Assembly (NCBI GenBank): GCA_963803015.1
Contig: CAWDKV010000003.1
Span: forward strand, 806,001-870,000
Reading direction: 5' to 3'
Source: Berkiella sp963803015
GTDB lineage: Bacteria; Pseudomonadota; Gammaproteobacteria; Berkiellales; Berkiellaceae
Length of the DNA stretch: 64,000 bases
Part shown: in pieces, positions 8,906 through 18,231 of the stretch
How positions within the stretch are numbered: the stretch's first letter is position 1
Layout of the letters: every line of letters begins with the position of its first letter
Translations under genes and position numbers: made by a program
The notes under the pieces: model-generated
Databases searched by the model: none
Seen by the model: the letters and a program-made list of their open reading frames with translations, nothing else
What the model was told of the DNA's origin: nothing

Positions 8906-10771
8906 TTACCGCTTTGGTTTTTTATCCTCATGATCCACTTTTGATGAAATAATTTTGACAACATCTGACGAGGGAGTTCCTGGGGGTAATCGAAATGCCT
9001 TAGCTCTTGCTAATTTGCTCTCTGTTACAATTGGAGCAGGTCTTTGTGGTGAGAGTGTAGCTGAAGGTGCTGTTGCCGTTGATTCTGTGGGAGCAAGCGA
9101 AGGTGAGGCTGCCGCTGCTGCAGCAGAGAATGGTTGTCTTTTACCTCGTTCAGGAAGAGGTTGCAAAGCACTTTTCCAAGTCGTTGTTGTAACAGGTGGA
9201 GGCGAAATTGACTTTACGCTGGCAAGAACTGAAGGAGAGGATGACGCTGATGCAGCGGAAATGGGTGGGGGAGCCATTGCGTGGAGCACAACGTTCAATG
9301 CATTTAATCTACTATAAAAGTTCATGGTTTCAGCATCTCCAAGTCCGGTTGTTTGACTTAAATGCTGCATAATTTCTTCTCTTTGACTCAACAGCTCGCT
9401 TAGTTTTTGTTCTTGTTCATTTTTAGGGTACAGCGATAAATAGTCATCAATATGGGCTTTAACTTTTTTTTCTGATAGTGTAACTTGGCTCTTTAGCAAA
9501 GAGCGAAAGACTTCAACCCCTTTAATTGGCACACGCACACCAACGATACCGATATCATCACCGACTTTCAGAACATCTCCTCGCACAGCTATTCCCATGT
9601 CGTAGAGTTTCTTTTGTGAAGGATAAATTATATCACTTCTAGTTATATCCAATTCTCTAAGCTGTTTAAACATCGTATCTTTTTCGGCTTGAGTTTTAAA
9701 ACCGTCCGGCGCGCCAATTTCTTTTTGTGCTTTGCTGGTGTATTCAGCATTGAGGCCGTTAAATTCTGTATCTAAAGGAGCCAAAGCTTTTGCTAGAGTC
9801 CTTTGTATTTCAAGGCCCTCAGCCATGATTTGTTGTGTATTTTCTAGTGCTCTTTGAGTCATTCGTCGAATGCACTCCTCTGGTGTTGAAGCAACAGTGG
9901 GTATAGTCAATAGCTTTTTCATTTCATCAGGATCAAGCTCAACTGTTTCATAACCTTCAGTAGGCGTATCTTTATATTTGCGTTGAGGTAAATGGTCCAT
10001 TATGCCATCAGACATAGGAATTAAAATGGCGCCTTCTCCAAGCAGAGCATCGCAATAGTTGGTGTCATTTGGATTATAACTATTTGGATAAGCTGCTGTA
10101 CCCAATTTGCTATGGATAGTAGAAGGAAGAAGTGTTGTAAATTTTGGATTTGGACCATTAGGCTCCCAGACGACGAGTATACTATCACCAATCCCAACGC
10201 CAATTACGCGATTTCCTTCTTTTGTTGGAAAAGTGCGGGCGGCAACACACGTAGTGGTGGCTCCTGTGCCTGCCGTCATAGGACGTATAGCTTTAGCAAC
10301 ATCATCGACTATTTTCTTTAGTGCTTCTTTAGAAAGATCATCGGCTTTTTTGAATGTCATCATTTGATCAACAATAGCCTGCGGGGCATCATGCGCTACT
10401 TGGGCAATTCCATGCGTTTGCGCTTCCGTGTCTCCTTTGCCATTTCCATCACCAAGCCCAATGCCAACGCCGACTAATTTACCTGCTGAATCTTCGAGAT
10501 AAGTGGAATAGTGGCCATCTAGGCAAACTGGAAGTACTGCAGCTTTTGGATTAGTGGCAGCAAAATTTGAGCCTATATAAGCGGTGTTTCCGTAAACATC
10601 CCCTTGTTGAGGTGTGACACATTCAGCAAGATTTTGATGGTCTGTCGTGAATGAGAAATCTCGTTTATATTCTGAACCACCTTTTTGGCTTTCCTGCGTA
10701 TTGGCAGGTTGTGTTTTACCTGCCACATATTTTTTAAGCTCTTCATCCTTCGAAACGCCTGGTTTAGCCAT
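8906..10771 (-). CDS. PP2C-like (PPM family) phosphatase domain protein, candidate effector
   Basis: A 621-residue soluble protein without signal or membrane segment. The first 300 residues resemble a PPM/PP2C phosphatase: an acidic glycine loop (GLGDGNGKGD, 105-114), GTGATTTCVAA (168-178), GVGIGDSILVVW (191-202, the usual GDSR position) and MSDGIMDH (253-260, the usual SDGLWD position). These Asp-Gly pairs bind two metal ions in the family. The middle is helical, and the last 100 residues are a Ser/Pro/Ala-rich linker ending in a basic tail (DHEDKKPKR). GAGGAG six bases before the ATG fixes the start. It is divergent from a LuxR-type gene. The very long non-catalytic C-terminus suggests an effector or host-directed enzyme rather than a housekeeping phosphatase; this is inference. 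Confidence 0.65.
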   Translation of the reverse strand: MAKPGVSKDEELKKYVAGKTQPANTQESQKGGSEYKRDFSFTTDHQNLAECVTPQQGDVYGNTAYIGSNFAATNPKAAVLPVCLDGHYSTYLEDSAGKLVGVGIGLGDGNGKGDTEAQTHGIAQVAHDAPQAIVDQMMTFKKADDLSKEALKKIVDDVAKAIRPMTAGTGATTTCVAARTFPTKEGNRVIGVGIGDSILVVWEPNGPNPKFTTLLPSTIHSKLGTAAYPNSYNPNDTNYCDALLGEGAILIPMSDGIMDHLPQRKYKDTPTEGYETVELDPDEMKKLLTIPTVASTPEECIRRMTQRALENTQQIMAEGLEIQRTLAKALAPLDTEFNGLNAEYTSKAQKEIGAPDGFKTQAEKDTMFKQLRELDITRSDIIYPSQKKLYDMGIAVRGDVLKVGDDIGIVGVRVPIKGVEVFRSLLKSQVTLSEKKVKAHIDDYLSLYPKNEQEQKLSELLSQREEIMQHLSQTTGLGDAETMNFYSRLNALNVVLHAMAPPPISAASASSSPSVLASVKSISPPPVTTTTWKSALQPLPERGKRQPFSAAAAAASPSLAPTESTATAPSATLSPQRPAPIVTESKLARAKAFRLPPGTPSSDVVKIISSKVDHEDKKPKR

Positions 10772-10875
10772 GATTTTCTCCTCAAATATATCCAGTACTC
10801 TTCATAGGCAATGCTTTGAACTTACTTATAATGTAGTCTACAAACTATAAGGTTATGCTGAATATGATTAATGCT

Positions 10876-10901
10876 GTTAATTACACATATTATCAATTAA
10901 C
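10876..10901. promoter_or_regulatory. Inverted repeat in the divergent promoter region (possible operator)
   Basis: GTTAATT and AATTAAC arms at 10876-10882 and 10895-10901, 12 bases apart, lie in the 196-base gap between the PP2C-like gene (leftwards) and a LuxR-type regulator (rightwards). The arms are short and AT-only apart from the ends, so chance is possible. Confidence 0.25.
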
Positions 10902-10967
10902 AATATTCAACTTATTCCCTTCGATAGAATACAGAAATATGTTATTCTCGGCCTTTTTAGCGGGGGA

Positions 10968-11801
10968 GTGGGTAAATTCGTAGCAGATCCTTTTTCAAAC
11001 ATACTCGCCATTAGCCAAAAATATAAGAATAAAATAAACAAGATATGCCAGCCTGTTACTGAGCATCTTGGTGTAGATTATATTACTTATCATACCGTGC
11101 ATCTGAATGGTAAATGCACAATGGCCGTTAATCGTCCGGATATTGACGAATATTATGTTGAAAATAACATTTATGCGAATGATCCCTTCCTTCGTCACCC
11201 CCAATTTCTGCAATCCGGAATTATGCTATGGAACGAAACATTTGAGCCAGAGTTTTACGAGCAAATTAACCAAGCTGGCGCGATGTTTAACCTGGATTTA
11301 GGTTTTTCAATGATTGAGAGATCAGCTGACAAAGTGACTATATTAGGATTTGCAGCTAAAAAACAATACCCGCATCAACTATCACATTATTTAAACGAAT
11401 TGCCGCTGTTCAAAAGATTCTTCCAATATTTTTTAAATGAGGCGCATCCTATTATTTCTAAAATGGATAATGAGCCGATTGAACTTGTACCTCTCATGAA
11501 AGAAAAATTTTATGAATCACCTTTAAATACTCATTTAGAAATTCCCAATAATTTACGTCATAAATTTATGCTTGAAATAAGTGGTAAGTATTGGGAACCC
11601 CATTTTTTAACAAAAAGAGAAAAAGATTGTTTAAAAGCCTTATTGCGTGGTCATACTGCCAAGATGGCTGCACTTGAACTAAACCTATCCTATAGAACTG
11701 TTGAACATCTTATAGAAAGATTAAGACACAAACTCAATTGCCTTCGTAAATCAGATCTATTTGTCAAAGCCAAAGAATTAGAAGAAATAGGCGCGCTGTA
11801 A
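10968..11801 (+). CDS. LuxR-type transcriptional regulator with an autoinducer-binding-like N-terminal domain
   Basis: A 277-residue regulator. Residues 213-270 are a GerE/LuxR helix-turn-helix: LTKREKDCLKALLRGHT, then the recognition segment LNLSYRTVEHLIERLRHKL. The N-terminal 170 residues have the rough layout of LuxR sensor domains (DYITYHTVH, NNIYANDPF, GFSMIER), but the usual acyl-homoserine-lactone contacts cannot be assigned by eye. No luxI-like gene is in the window, so it would be a LuxR solo. The start is uncertain: GTG at 10968 has a G-rich stretch only one base upstream, and the next methionine is at codon 51, which would remove part of the domain. It may control the divergent PP2C-like gene. 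Confidence 0.8.
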   Translation: MGKFVADPFSNILAISQKYKNKINKICQPVTEHLGVDYITYHTVHLNGKCTMAVNRPDIDEYYVENNIYANDPFLRHPQFLQSGIMLWNETFEPEFYEQINQAGAMFNLDLGFSMIERSADKVTILGFAAKKQYPHQLSHYLNELPLFKRFFQYFLNEAHPIISKMDNEPIELVPLMKEKFYESPLNTHLEIPNNLRHKFMLEISGKYWEPHFLTKREKDCLKALLRGHTAKMAALELNLSYRTVEHLIERLRHKLNCLRKSDLFVKAKELEEIGAL

Positions 11802-11873
11802 ACCAGGATGTTTTCATTGTCTTGCTGTCGTTTTTCTTCTGACTTGTGACTTTCTTGGGAGCTGTCAAAATTG

Positions 11874-13946
11874 ATGCCATCACAAATTGGAGATGGAGCT
11901 CAGAAAGTGGTAGACAACACATCCAACGAAAGCATTCTCAAGCTAATCAATGAATTATATGACGCTCCAACACCGGAAGATTTTCTTGATGTTTTTGAAA
12001 AACATCGGAACCAAATTACACCTGATACATTACTTTACCAAGTAACAGATGGTCCAAGGAGAGGTATCTCGCTATTGTGGCTTTTAGCTGCATTTGCAGT
12101 TAAAGGTGTTGCAGGCCCTCTTGTTGAAGCCTTGGAGGAATTTGAAAATCAAGCTCCTCGCCGCGGTGTATTAGAAGGAATTCGTGCGAAAATATCAGCT
12201 CTATTTTTTACACCGGAGAATAAACCGCAACGTCAGCTCTTGCTTTCAGATGTATTGGTCAAAGCTGTAGAAGGAACATTCAAGGGGCAATCAATCTTCC
12301 AGCTTTTAGCGCGTGCGGCAGACAAAGGTCATGTTGAGTCTTTTCTCAAAGTCTGGATGAAATTTCAAAATGAAATCTCTCTTCAAGAGGTAGTCGCAAC
12401 AGTTGAAGAAGAAAATAAAGGAAGATCTGCGCTTTGGTTTCTCTGTGGGACGGCATATAAAAATCCCGCTCCATTCCTCAGCGTTTGGGAAAAATTTGAA
12501 AATGTAATATCTGTGAAGGATATACTTTTCAAACCTGAAAATGAAATACATAAAGGCAAATCCATGCTTTGGGTTTTAGCTGGCGCAGTGATGGCTGGTC
12601 ATCCTGAACCATTTCTCAAAGTTTGGGCGAAATTTCAGGATGAAATCACGCTTGAAGATATTGTTGAACAAGCTGAAGAAGCAGAGCAAAAAGTCGAATC
12701 TACTCTTTTAGTTTTAGCTTGGGCTGCTCATGAAGGAAATATTGAGCCTTTTTTGAAAGTATTTGAGAAATTTAAAGATAAACTTTCTCTTAAAGACTTG
12801 CAGGTGCGATCTGAGAAAGGACCCAATAAAGGTAAATCTGTTCTTTGGGTATTAGCTCTCACAGCTGCAAAGAGCAACCCTGAACCCTTCCTGAAAATAT
12901 GGGAGAACTTTCAGAATGAGATCACTCTCAAAGATTTGACTCTACAAGTTGAGGAAGGAAAAGACAAAGGAAGATCACTTATTTGGATTTTAGCTGTTGC
13001 TCTCTATGTGGGAAGCTCTAAACCATTTATTAAAGTTTTGGAGAAATTTCAGAATGAAATCACGATCGCTGATTTACTCGTTGACACTGCGCAGGAAAAA
13101 GGTAAAGTTGCTCTTTTGTTATTAGTAAGTGCAATGGGTAATAATGGCAACCTGAAACTAATCACGACTATATTGCAGACAATTCCTGGCGAAATACCTC
13201 ATGCTTCATTAATGAACGCATCACCGAAATTATCACTTGAAAAAATCTTAACTCGTTTGAAGCTGATGCCTCTGGTGTTGGCAAGAAACGCTTTCTTTTT
13301 GCAAATTTCTCAAATGAAATCCCAAGAATTTTCTGCGGAAAATGTTCAAGCATTGTTTACTGCTGCAGAGATGGCCGAAAAATCTGGTTACTTGAATGCT
13401 TTTTATGATGTTGCTCAATATTTATCGTCTGTCAAAAAATCTGCTCATGCGCTTGAAGCTTACAAAAAGATCTCGAAAAAATCTTCTTATTTTCATAAAA
13501 AAAGCGAATTGGTTTGTGAGCAGTATTTTGTCTTGGCAAGTCAAGAGAATATAACGGAAGACGCGAAAAAAGATTATTTAACAGAAGCATTAATTTCTGC
13601 TTTGCCGATACAAAATAATATGAAAGAGGAGCTTATTCAAAAAATCGCCTCCATTTATATTTATGGGAAAGAAATGGCAGGTAACCCGCATGTCATTCCA
13701 GATGGATTCCTTGAAAAGATGAATGAAACAACGCCACTTGAATGGTGTTTTGAAAGATTTGATGAAATTAAAAAAAGCATAGCTCTTGCAGAAATAAACC
13801 CTTCTGTAGAGCAAGATATGTCTATACTCAGCACTTCGCCAGCCCTAACCTTTACCGAACAATCTTTACACAATAGTACTGTACTCATTGCGCCTGAAAC
13901 AGGTGTTTTTCAGAATACGAGATCAAGGAAAAAGGCCCATTCCTGA
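11874..13946 (+). CDS. Repeat protein with about eight 46-residue helical repeats, candidate effector
   Basis: A 690-residue protein without signal peptide. From about residue 60 to 430 it consists of roughly eight repeats of 46-47 residues. Each has a basic Gly-x-Ser turn and a helix (GKSMLWVLAGA, GRSALWFLCGT, GKSVLWVLALT), then PFLKVWEKFQNEITLKDL-like second and third helices. The repeats are offset by 138-141 bases at DNA level. I do not recognise a named family; it looks like an alpha-solenoid for protein binding. The C-terminal 250 residues are TPR-like (HALEAYKKIS) and resemble the C-terminus of the protein at 45432-47087. A TTG at 11871 is a possible start with slightly better spacing to GGGAG. 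The stop codon lies inside a terminator hairpin. Confidence 0.7.
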   Translation: MPSQIGDGAQKVVDNTSNESILKLINELYDAPTPEDFLDVFEKHRNQITPDTLLYQVTDGPRRGISLLWLLAAFAVKGVAGPLVEALEEFENQAPRRGVLEGIRAKISALFFTPENKPQRQLLLSDVLVKAVEGTFKGQSIFQLLARAADKGHVESFLKVWMKFQNEISLQEVVATVEEENKGRSALWFLCGTAYKNPAPFLSVWEKFENVISVKDILFKPENEIHKGKSMLWVLAGAVMAGHPEPFLKVWAKFQDEITLEDIVEQAEEAEQKVESTLLVLAWAAHEGNIEPFLKVFEKFKDKLSLKDLQVRSEKGPNKGKSVLWVLALTAAKSNPEPFLKIWENFQNEITLKDLTLQVEEGKDKGRSLIWILAVALYVGSSKPFIKVLEKFQNEITIADLLVDTAQEKGKVALLLLVSAMGNNGNLKLITTILQTIPGEIPHASLMNASPKLSLEKILTRLKLMPLVLARNAFFLQISQMKSQEFSAENVQALFTAAEMAEKSGYLNAFYDVAQYLSSVKKSAHALEAYKKISKKSSYFHKKSELVCEQYFVLASQENITEDAKKDYLTEALISALPIQNNMKEELIQKIASIYIYGKEMAGNPHVIPDGFLEKMNETTPLEWCFERFDEIKKSIALAEINPSVEQDMSILSTSPALTFTEQSLHNSTVLIAPETGVFQNTRSRKKAHS

Positions 13947-13964
13947 AGGATGGGCCTCTTTTTT
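13933..13964 (+). terminator. Rho-independent terminator overlapping a stop codon
   Basis: Stem AGGCCCAT / ATGGGCCT (13933-13940 / 13950-13957) followed by C and six T. The TGA stop of the repeat protein is at 13944-13946, inside the loop. Confidence 0.9.
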
Positions 13965-14030
13965 AGAGAAATTGATATTCTCGCATTACATTGAGCAAGT
14001 TGTATTATATACTCTTCCCACTTTGATTTT

Positions 14031-14085
14031 AGGCGCTTGTCGAAGCAAAGCTTGCCCGGCGTAGCTCTAGCGAAGACGGGTTGTT
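14031..14085. repeat. GC-richer intergenic block, possible dispersed palindromic element
   Basis: A short stretch (gcttgcccggcgtagctc followed by a matching CGGG arm, around 14050-14080) is clearly richer in GC than the flanks. It has CCCG/CGGG arms, as seen in dispersed palindromic repeats of many bacteria. Only one copy is visible here, so its nature is open. Confidence 0.25.
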
Positions 14086-14120
14086 GCTTTTTCTAGTCAG
14101 TTAAAATACAAGGTGGGAAT

Positions 14121-15515
14121 ATGTTAAAAGGTTTACTGTATGGCGCGCAAATACAGCCTAAAGAGTCTTTTTTTAATCGTCTTGTTTCGATGGATAATGA
14201 AGATCAAGCACTGTTGCAATCTTTTGCAGCTGAATTAGTTAAGACTTTAAAGATTGAAGAAGCCGCTAAATTTGCCAGCGTTGTTTTACTAAAACGATAT
14301 GAGAAGATAAAAAAACTTGAAAATGTTTATCAAAGTGAACAAAACACACTTTCCTTTGCTTACCATTTTGTCAAAGCCGTCCTTGATAAGATTGGTTACC
14401 CTATAAAAGTAGAAAAGATTTTCGAAATGATTGATATCATGGGAACGGAAGCCAAAGTCTATGAGGTTAAGGCAACCCTAGATAATACTATTATGGGTAA
14501 AAAACTTAAAGACAAATTGAATGTCGATATACCAAAACTGGTTCTTCTCATTCTCTTTCCTCTCTATCAAGCCTTTTTAAAACAAACGCCAAATGCAGGT
14601 GATGCAAAAGCTATTTTTAGGAAAACATTTTTCGAGCACTTTTTTCGCGTTATTGCTCTTGCTTCTTCAAATGAAGAGCGTTTTTCAACGCAACAAAAAA
14701 TAGTACTGATTGATACACTTTCACCTGATCAAGTATTTGTTATCCTTACCAATATGCTAGATAAATGCAAACTTGAAAAAGCAATGGAAGTGAGTGAAAA
14801 ATCAATAAGTCATGCGCAAAGTGTTTTTGAAAAAATGCAATTGAAAGCAAGAATTAAACATGAAATAGGCCCGCTAAAAAGCAGAATTTCAGCATTAACA
14901 GACATTTTATTAAAGCTTGAAAATCCACGCTATCGTGAAGTTGTTGCAACGCTAAATAGCTGTCTTAAAACTTTAGTACAAGAGTTGTATAAAGAAGGGG
15001 TGAGCAATCAAGAGCTAGTGTCAGCTAAGTTAGAAAAGTGTCACTTGGAGTTAAGTACAATAGTGGCCTCAATCATTAATGAACCAATTGATGATTTGAC
15101 TCCTTTGCATCGATTAGTGATGCGCTCTTTTTCTGAAGCACCGGCAGTTGAATTAGAAAAGCAGCAGCTACAGCGTGAACTAGCATGTTTATTGCGGGAA
15201 GGAGGCTCTCTTGAGTGTATGACATCAAATTATGATAAAGGCTTTGTTAGAACCGTCTTGATGATGAGAAAAGATCCGCTCAGTGTGGTGCAATTGGCTC
15301 AGTTTTATGGCAACAGCGCTATACTATCGCAAGCGATGGAAGTCGTTCAGACGGAAAAGGAAAAGCCATTAGAGCTCCCAGATGTGGCAGATCGTAGCAT
15401 TGGATGGCAGCGTGGGATAAAGCGCGATCTAAGTAAGCGTACGCCTCCTCCAACACCTGAGGTATCACCGCGGGTAACCGTTGAAGGCGAGGGGAATAAG
15501 CGCAAAAAAGTCTGA
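14121..15515 (+). CDS. Unknown helical protein with a basic proline-rich tail
   Basis: A 464-residue protein that I do not recognise. It is almost wholly alpha-helical by composition, with no signal peptide. One hydrophobic stretch (IPKLVLLILFPLYQAF, about 137-152) could be a buried helix or a membrane helix. Residues 215-330 look like coiled coil (KSISHAQSVFEKMQLKARIK). The last 40 residues are basic and proline-rich (KRTPPPTPEVSPR, then GNKRKKV at the end), which could act as a nuclear-localisation-type tail in a host cell. AAGGTGGG five bases before ATG sets the start. It stands alone between a terminator and the Ntn hydrolase. Candidate effector by context only. Confidence 0.6.
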   Translation: MLKGLLYGAQIQPKESFFNRLVSMDNEDQALLQSFAAELVKTLKIEEAAKFASVVLLKRYEKIKKLENVYQSEQNTLSFAYHFVKAVLDKIGYPIKVEKIFEMIDIMGTEAKVYEVKATLDNTIMGKKLKDKLNVDIPKLVLLILFPLYQAFLKQTPNAGDAKAIFRKTFFEHFFRVIALASSNEERFSTQQKIVLIDTLSPDQVFVILTNMLDKCKLEKAMEVSEKSISHAQSVFEKMQLKARIKHEIGPLKSRISALTDILLKLENPRYREVVATLNSCLKTLVQELYKEGVSNQELVSAKLEKCHLELSTIVASIINEPIDDLTPLHRLVMRSFSEAPAVELEKQQLQRELACLLREGGSLECMTSNYDKGFVRTVLMMRKDPLSVVQLAQFYGNSAILSQAMEVVQTEKEKPLELPDVADRSIGWQRGIKRDLSKRTPPPTPEVSPRVTVEGEGNKRKKV

Positions 15516-15676
15516 TTTTACAGAGGATTTATTAAGCGAACGAAAAAATAGGGTATTTTCTGCCCTATTACATACTTCCTATATAGCGAAGAATATACAG
15601 GCTTATAACATTTTGATAGTTTGCAAACTATTGGTTTGGTTCATGTGTGTATTCATTACGGTGTAGGAGTTAAAAA

Positions 15677-17134
15677 ATGCTTAATTTTGGTGCTTTATTT
15701 CGAGGAAAAAATCCCAATGAACAAATGACGCAGGTGGTGAGAAAACAACCAAGTTTAGTGCTAGGCACTGCGCTTACTTCTCTTGTAGGCGGCGTCAGTT
15801 TGAGCTTTAAGAGTGGATGGCTTTCATTACTAAGCGCAGGAGCACTGAGTGCAATTAGTGTCGCTTCGTTTTTGAAATTAGGGCAAGAATACAAAAGATT
15901 TGTTAATCATTCTCAACCGTTCCCTTCGCGCCCTTTAGAAGAGCAAACATACGTTTCTCCCCGAGGCGAAAAAATTGCAACGCTACAATATGAAGGCGAC
16001 CTGCCTATTATTATTTTTTCTGAATCTAGCACACCAAGTGATAGAGGGTACGCGATGGCACAATTAACCTATCGCTCCAGTATGGAATTATTGGACAGAT
16101 ATGTGGCTTGGGTACCTACATTTGTAAAAGTTCTGCAGAAAAAATGGTTTGGGTTGTTTTCTCAACCTATGCAAGATGTTGCGAATAATATGGTTCAGCA
16201 TCAATTTACTTTTCCCGAAGAAGATGAGGCGTATCTCCAAGGACTCGTAACGGGGTTAAATGATTGTATCAGAAAAGAAAATAGATCATTGTTTTTGCCA
16301 CACAAATTGCTGAGTGTTGCAGAATTTAAGCGTATTATTTGTACCTATGATACCTTTAAATTAATGGCTTGCACATCAGGGGTCAGAACTAATAAAACAA
16401 ATAACGGCACCAAGCTCGTACGAAATCTTGAATGGCCTTCTGCAGGTATGTTAGGACAATCTACAGTTGCGACTATAACGCCGGTTAATCAGAAAAATGC
16501 TAACCCGGTCAAACGCGTGTTTTCACTGGGTGTAGTACCTGATTTGGGTGGGTTTACTTTAGCCAATGATCAAAGATTAGTCATTTCAATGAACGAAGCC
16601 GCGACTACTGCCACCAAAAGAAATCATCAACATGGGATCCCACAATTCTTATTATCTAAACAAATTGCTGCGAATTGTTCGACTATAGAAGAGGTGCAAG
16701 CATTTTTGTTACGAAATCCCCCTGCAACGACACACTCTCTGACTATTATGGATAAAAATGGTAAAGGAGCCGTATTTCAAATGTTACCACCAGGTACGCG
16801 TGACGTTTATTCCATGAGAGTATTGGATAAAAAAGGATATGTTCATATTGCCAATCATTTTCTCAATTCTCGTGATGAAATCATGCCAGGCTCGACTGCT
16901 TGGCCAAATTCGCCACAAAGACACGCACGTATGGAAGAGTATTTAGCAAAAGTACCTTACGCTAAATCTAGCGTTGTTGCAGAAAAAGCGGCGGATGTAG
17001 ATTGCGTACACTCTTTACTTTTTTCAAGTAGGGCAGATAAGTTTAAGTTGAAAGCCGATTGGGGAAATATGAAGAAGAGTATGACTCATCATGCTGAAAT
17101 TGATTTAAATCGGGTATTAGGTCTTCGGCCTTAA
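15677..17134 (+). CDS. Ntn hydrolase resembling acid ceramidase / N-acylethanolamine amidase (C45/C89-like)
   Basis: A 485-residue protein. The centre shows the hallmark of the acid ceramidase/NAAA and penicillin acyltransferase group: CTSGV starting at Cys232, then GTKLVRNLEWP (244-254), matching the pattern CTS-x(n)-GRNLD in which cysteine becomes the nucleophile after self-cleavage. VISMNEA and TTHSLTIMDKNGKGAVFQ further on fit the same fold. The family hydrolyses amide bonds of lipids such as ceramides, or of peptides; the substrate here is inferred at most. Residues 26-68 hold one or two hydrophobic segments that may anchor the protein in a membrane. If the activity is real, it could act on host sphingolipids. 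GGAG precedes the ATG. Confidence 0.72.
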   Translation: MLNFGALFRGKNPNEQMTQVVRKQPSLVLGTALTSLVGGVSLSFKSGWLSLLSAGALSAISVASFLKLGQEYKRFVNHSQPFPSRPLEEQTYVSPRGEKIATLQYEGDLPIIIFSESSTPSDRGYAMAQLTYRSSMELLDRYVAWVPTFVKVLQKKWFGLFSQPMQDVANNMVQHQFTFPEEDEAYLQGLVTGLNDCIRKENRSLFLPHKLLSVAEFKRIICTYDTFKLMACTSGVRTNKTNNGTKLVRNLEWPSAGMLGQSTVATITPVNQKNANPVKRVFSLGVVPDLGGFTLANDQRLVISMNEAATTATKRNHQHGIPQFLLSKQIAANCSTIEEVQAFLLRNPPATTHSLTIMDKNGKGAVFQMLPPGTRDVYSMRVLDKKGYVHIANHFLNSRDEIMPGSTAWPNSPQRHARMEEYLAKVPYAKSSVVAEKAADVDCVHSLLFSSRADKFKLKADWGNMKKSMTHHAEIDLNRVLGLRP

Positions 17135-17160
17135 AAAGAGAGTATCTCTGAATTGGCTTT

Positions 17161-17189
17161 CGGTAATAACCGTTTAGGGGTTATTACCG
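17161..17189. terminator. Hairpin between convergent genes, probable terminator
   Basis: Perfect 11-bp stem CGGTAATAACC / GGTTATTACCG (17161-17171 / 17179-17189) with a seven-base loop, placed between two converging genes. The following T-rich stretch is broken, so efficiency is uncertain. Confidence 0.6.
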
Positions 17190-17198
17190 ATTTGTTGG

Positions 17199-18212
17199 TT
17201 AACTCTTTTTTTCAGGTTTCTCACTTGAAAATTCTTTCACCTGCATCCAAGTCTTATCTGGATTGAACTTCATGATTTTCTGTGCGGTTTTAGCAGTATT
17301 TGGGCCGAGATCTTTTTCATACACCACACCATCTTGGTTCACCATAAAGGTCATAACACCTGAGTTGCCATAAGTGGCTGGCCACGCAATTAACGCATGC
17401 CCCCCGAGCATTTTGCCTTGCACAATGTAGTCATAAGCGCCGCCAGGGGCATCTGGTCCTTGGCTTTTAAGGATACGATAAAAATATCCGTAATAAGCAT
17501 GCGTGGTATCTTTCTTGCTCTTAACATATCCCTCAGCTTGCGCATGGGCGTAAAGTTCACCAAGAGGACTTAAGGGTTCACCTGCATTGACAGGGTAGTA
17601 CAGACCATCGCGTTTTCCAGAGGTACTTAAAAATTTCTGCGCAAAACTAAATACCTTGTCGTGTTGTGGATTGGCAAGATAATATTCGTGTTGTGCATCC
17701 ACATAGGCAAGAAGAGCCTGGATTGCCGAAAGCTCATTACGCCCAATTCGGCGATTGAGAATTTCTTGCTTGCCCGCATCAGTGTCAAAATGCCACTTAT
17801 TTGCTTCTTTTACCAGTGGAATAGGAAATTGCCATTCATCTTTTCCCAGTTCCAACATATACTTCGATTCATCTGATTTTTCTAGCTTATTTGCTTCACT
17901 ATAAGCCTTGAGGAAGTGTTCGCGATTATTACGATCTTCTACGGGGTCGCCAGATTCGAGCAAGGGTATTGCATCGGGACCTAATATCTGAATTAATTTC
18001 TTTGTGTCATCCACTTTGACTGTAGCTATCAGGACTTTCACAGCTTCTTCAGGGGATGCAAAACTCATTTGCTTGGTAGCCACTTGAGCTGCACTCAAAG
18101 TCGTAGAAAAAGCCAGTGCAATAGTGAGTCCGCATAGATTGTGTATGAACTTTTTTTGAGTGATTTTCATAATAGCTCTCATCAAGGGATTGTTACGTTT
18201 TAGATGTTTCAT
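17199..18212 (-). CDS. DUF2950 family exported protein
   Basis: About 337 residues with a typical signal peptide (KFIHNLCGLTIALAFSTTLSAAQ). The mature part matches the DUF2950 family: FASPEEAVKVLIAT near the start, GRNELSAIQALLAYVDAQ in the middle, and AYYGYFYRILKSQG, GGAYDYI and WPATYGNSGVMTF towards the end. The function of the family is unknown; it is periplasmic and regularly encoded beside DUF3300, as here. The frame is open upstream, but AGAGGA nine bases before the ATG at 18212 gives the start. It follows the DUF3300 gene by 19 bases and is surely co-transcribed with it. Confidence 0.9.
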   Translation of the reverse strand: MKHLKRNNPLMRAIMKITQKKFIHNLCGLTIALAFSTTLSAAQVATKQMSFASPEEAVKVLIATVKVDDTKKLIQILGPDAIPLLESGDPVEDRNNREHFLKAYSEANKLEKSDESKYMLELGKDEWQFPIPLVKEANKWHFDTDAGKQEILNRRIGRNELSAIQALLAYVDAQHEYYLANPQHDKVFSFAQKFLSTSGKRDGLYYPVNAGEPLSPLGELYAHAQAEGYVKSKKDTTHAYYGYFYRILKSQGPDAPGGAYDYIVQGKMLGGHALIAWPATYGNSGVMTFMVNQDGVVYEKDLGPNTAKTAQKIMKFNPDKTWMQVKEFSSEKPEKKS

Positions 18213-18231
18213 GATTATGTTTCCTCTAAGC

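Noticed and set aside
8955..9317. 120-codon plus-strand frame opposite the PP2C-like gene
   Set aside because: Gly/Ala/Glu-rich composition is what the antisense of the Ser/Pro/Ala linker would give; no independent support.
14031..14085. Possible tRNA-like or small RNA in the GC-richer block
   Set aside because: No cloverleaf, T-loop or anticodon arm can be drawn; listed only as a low-confidence repeat.
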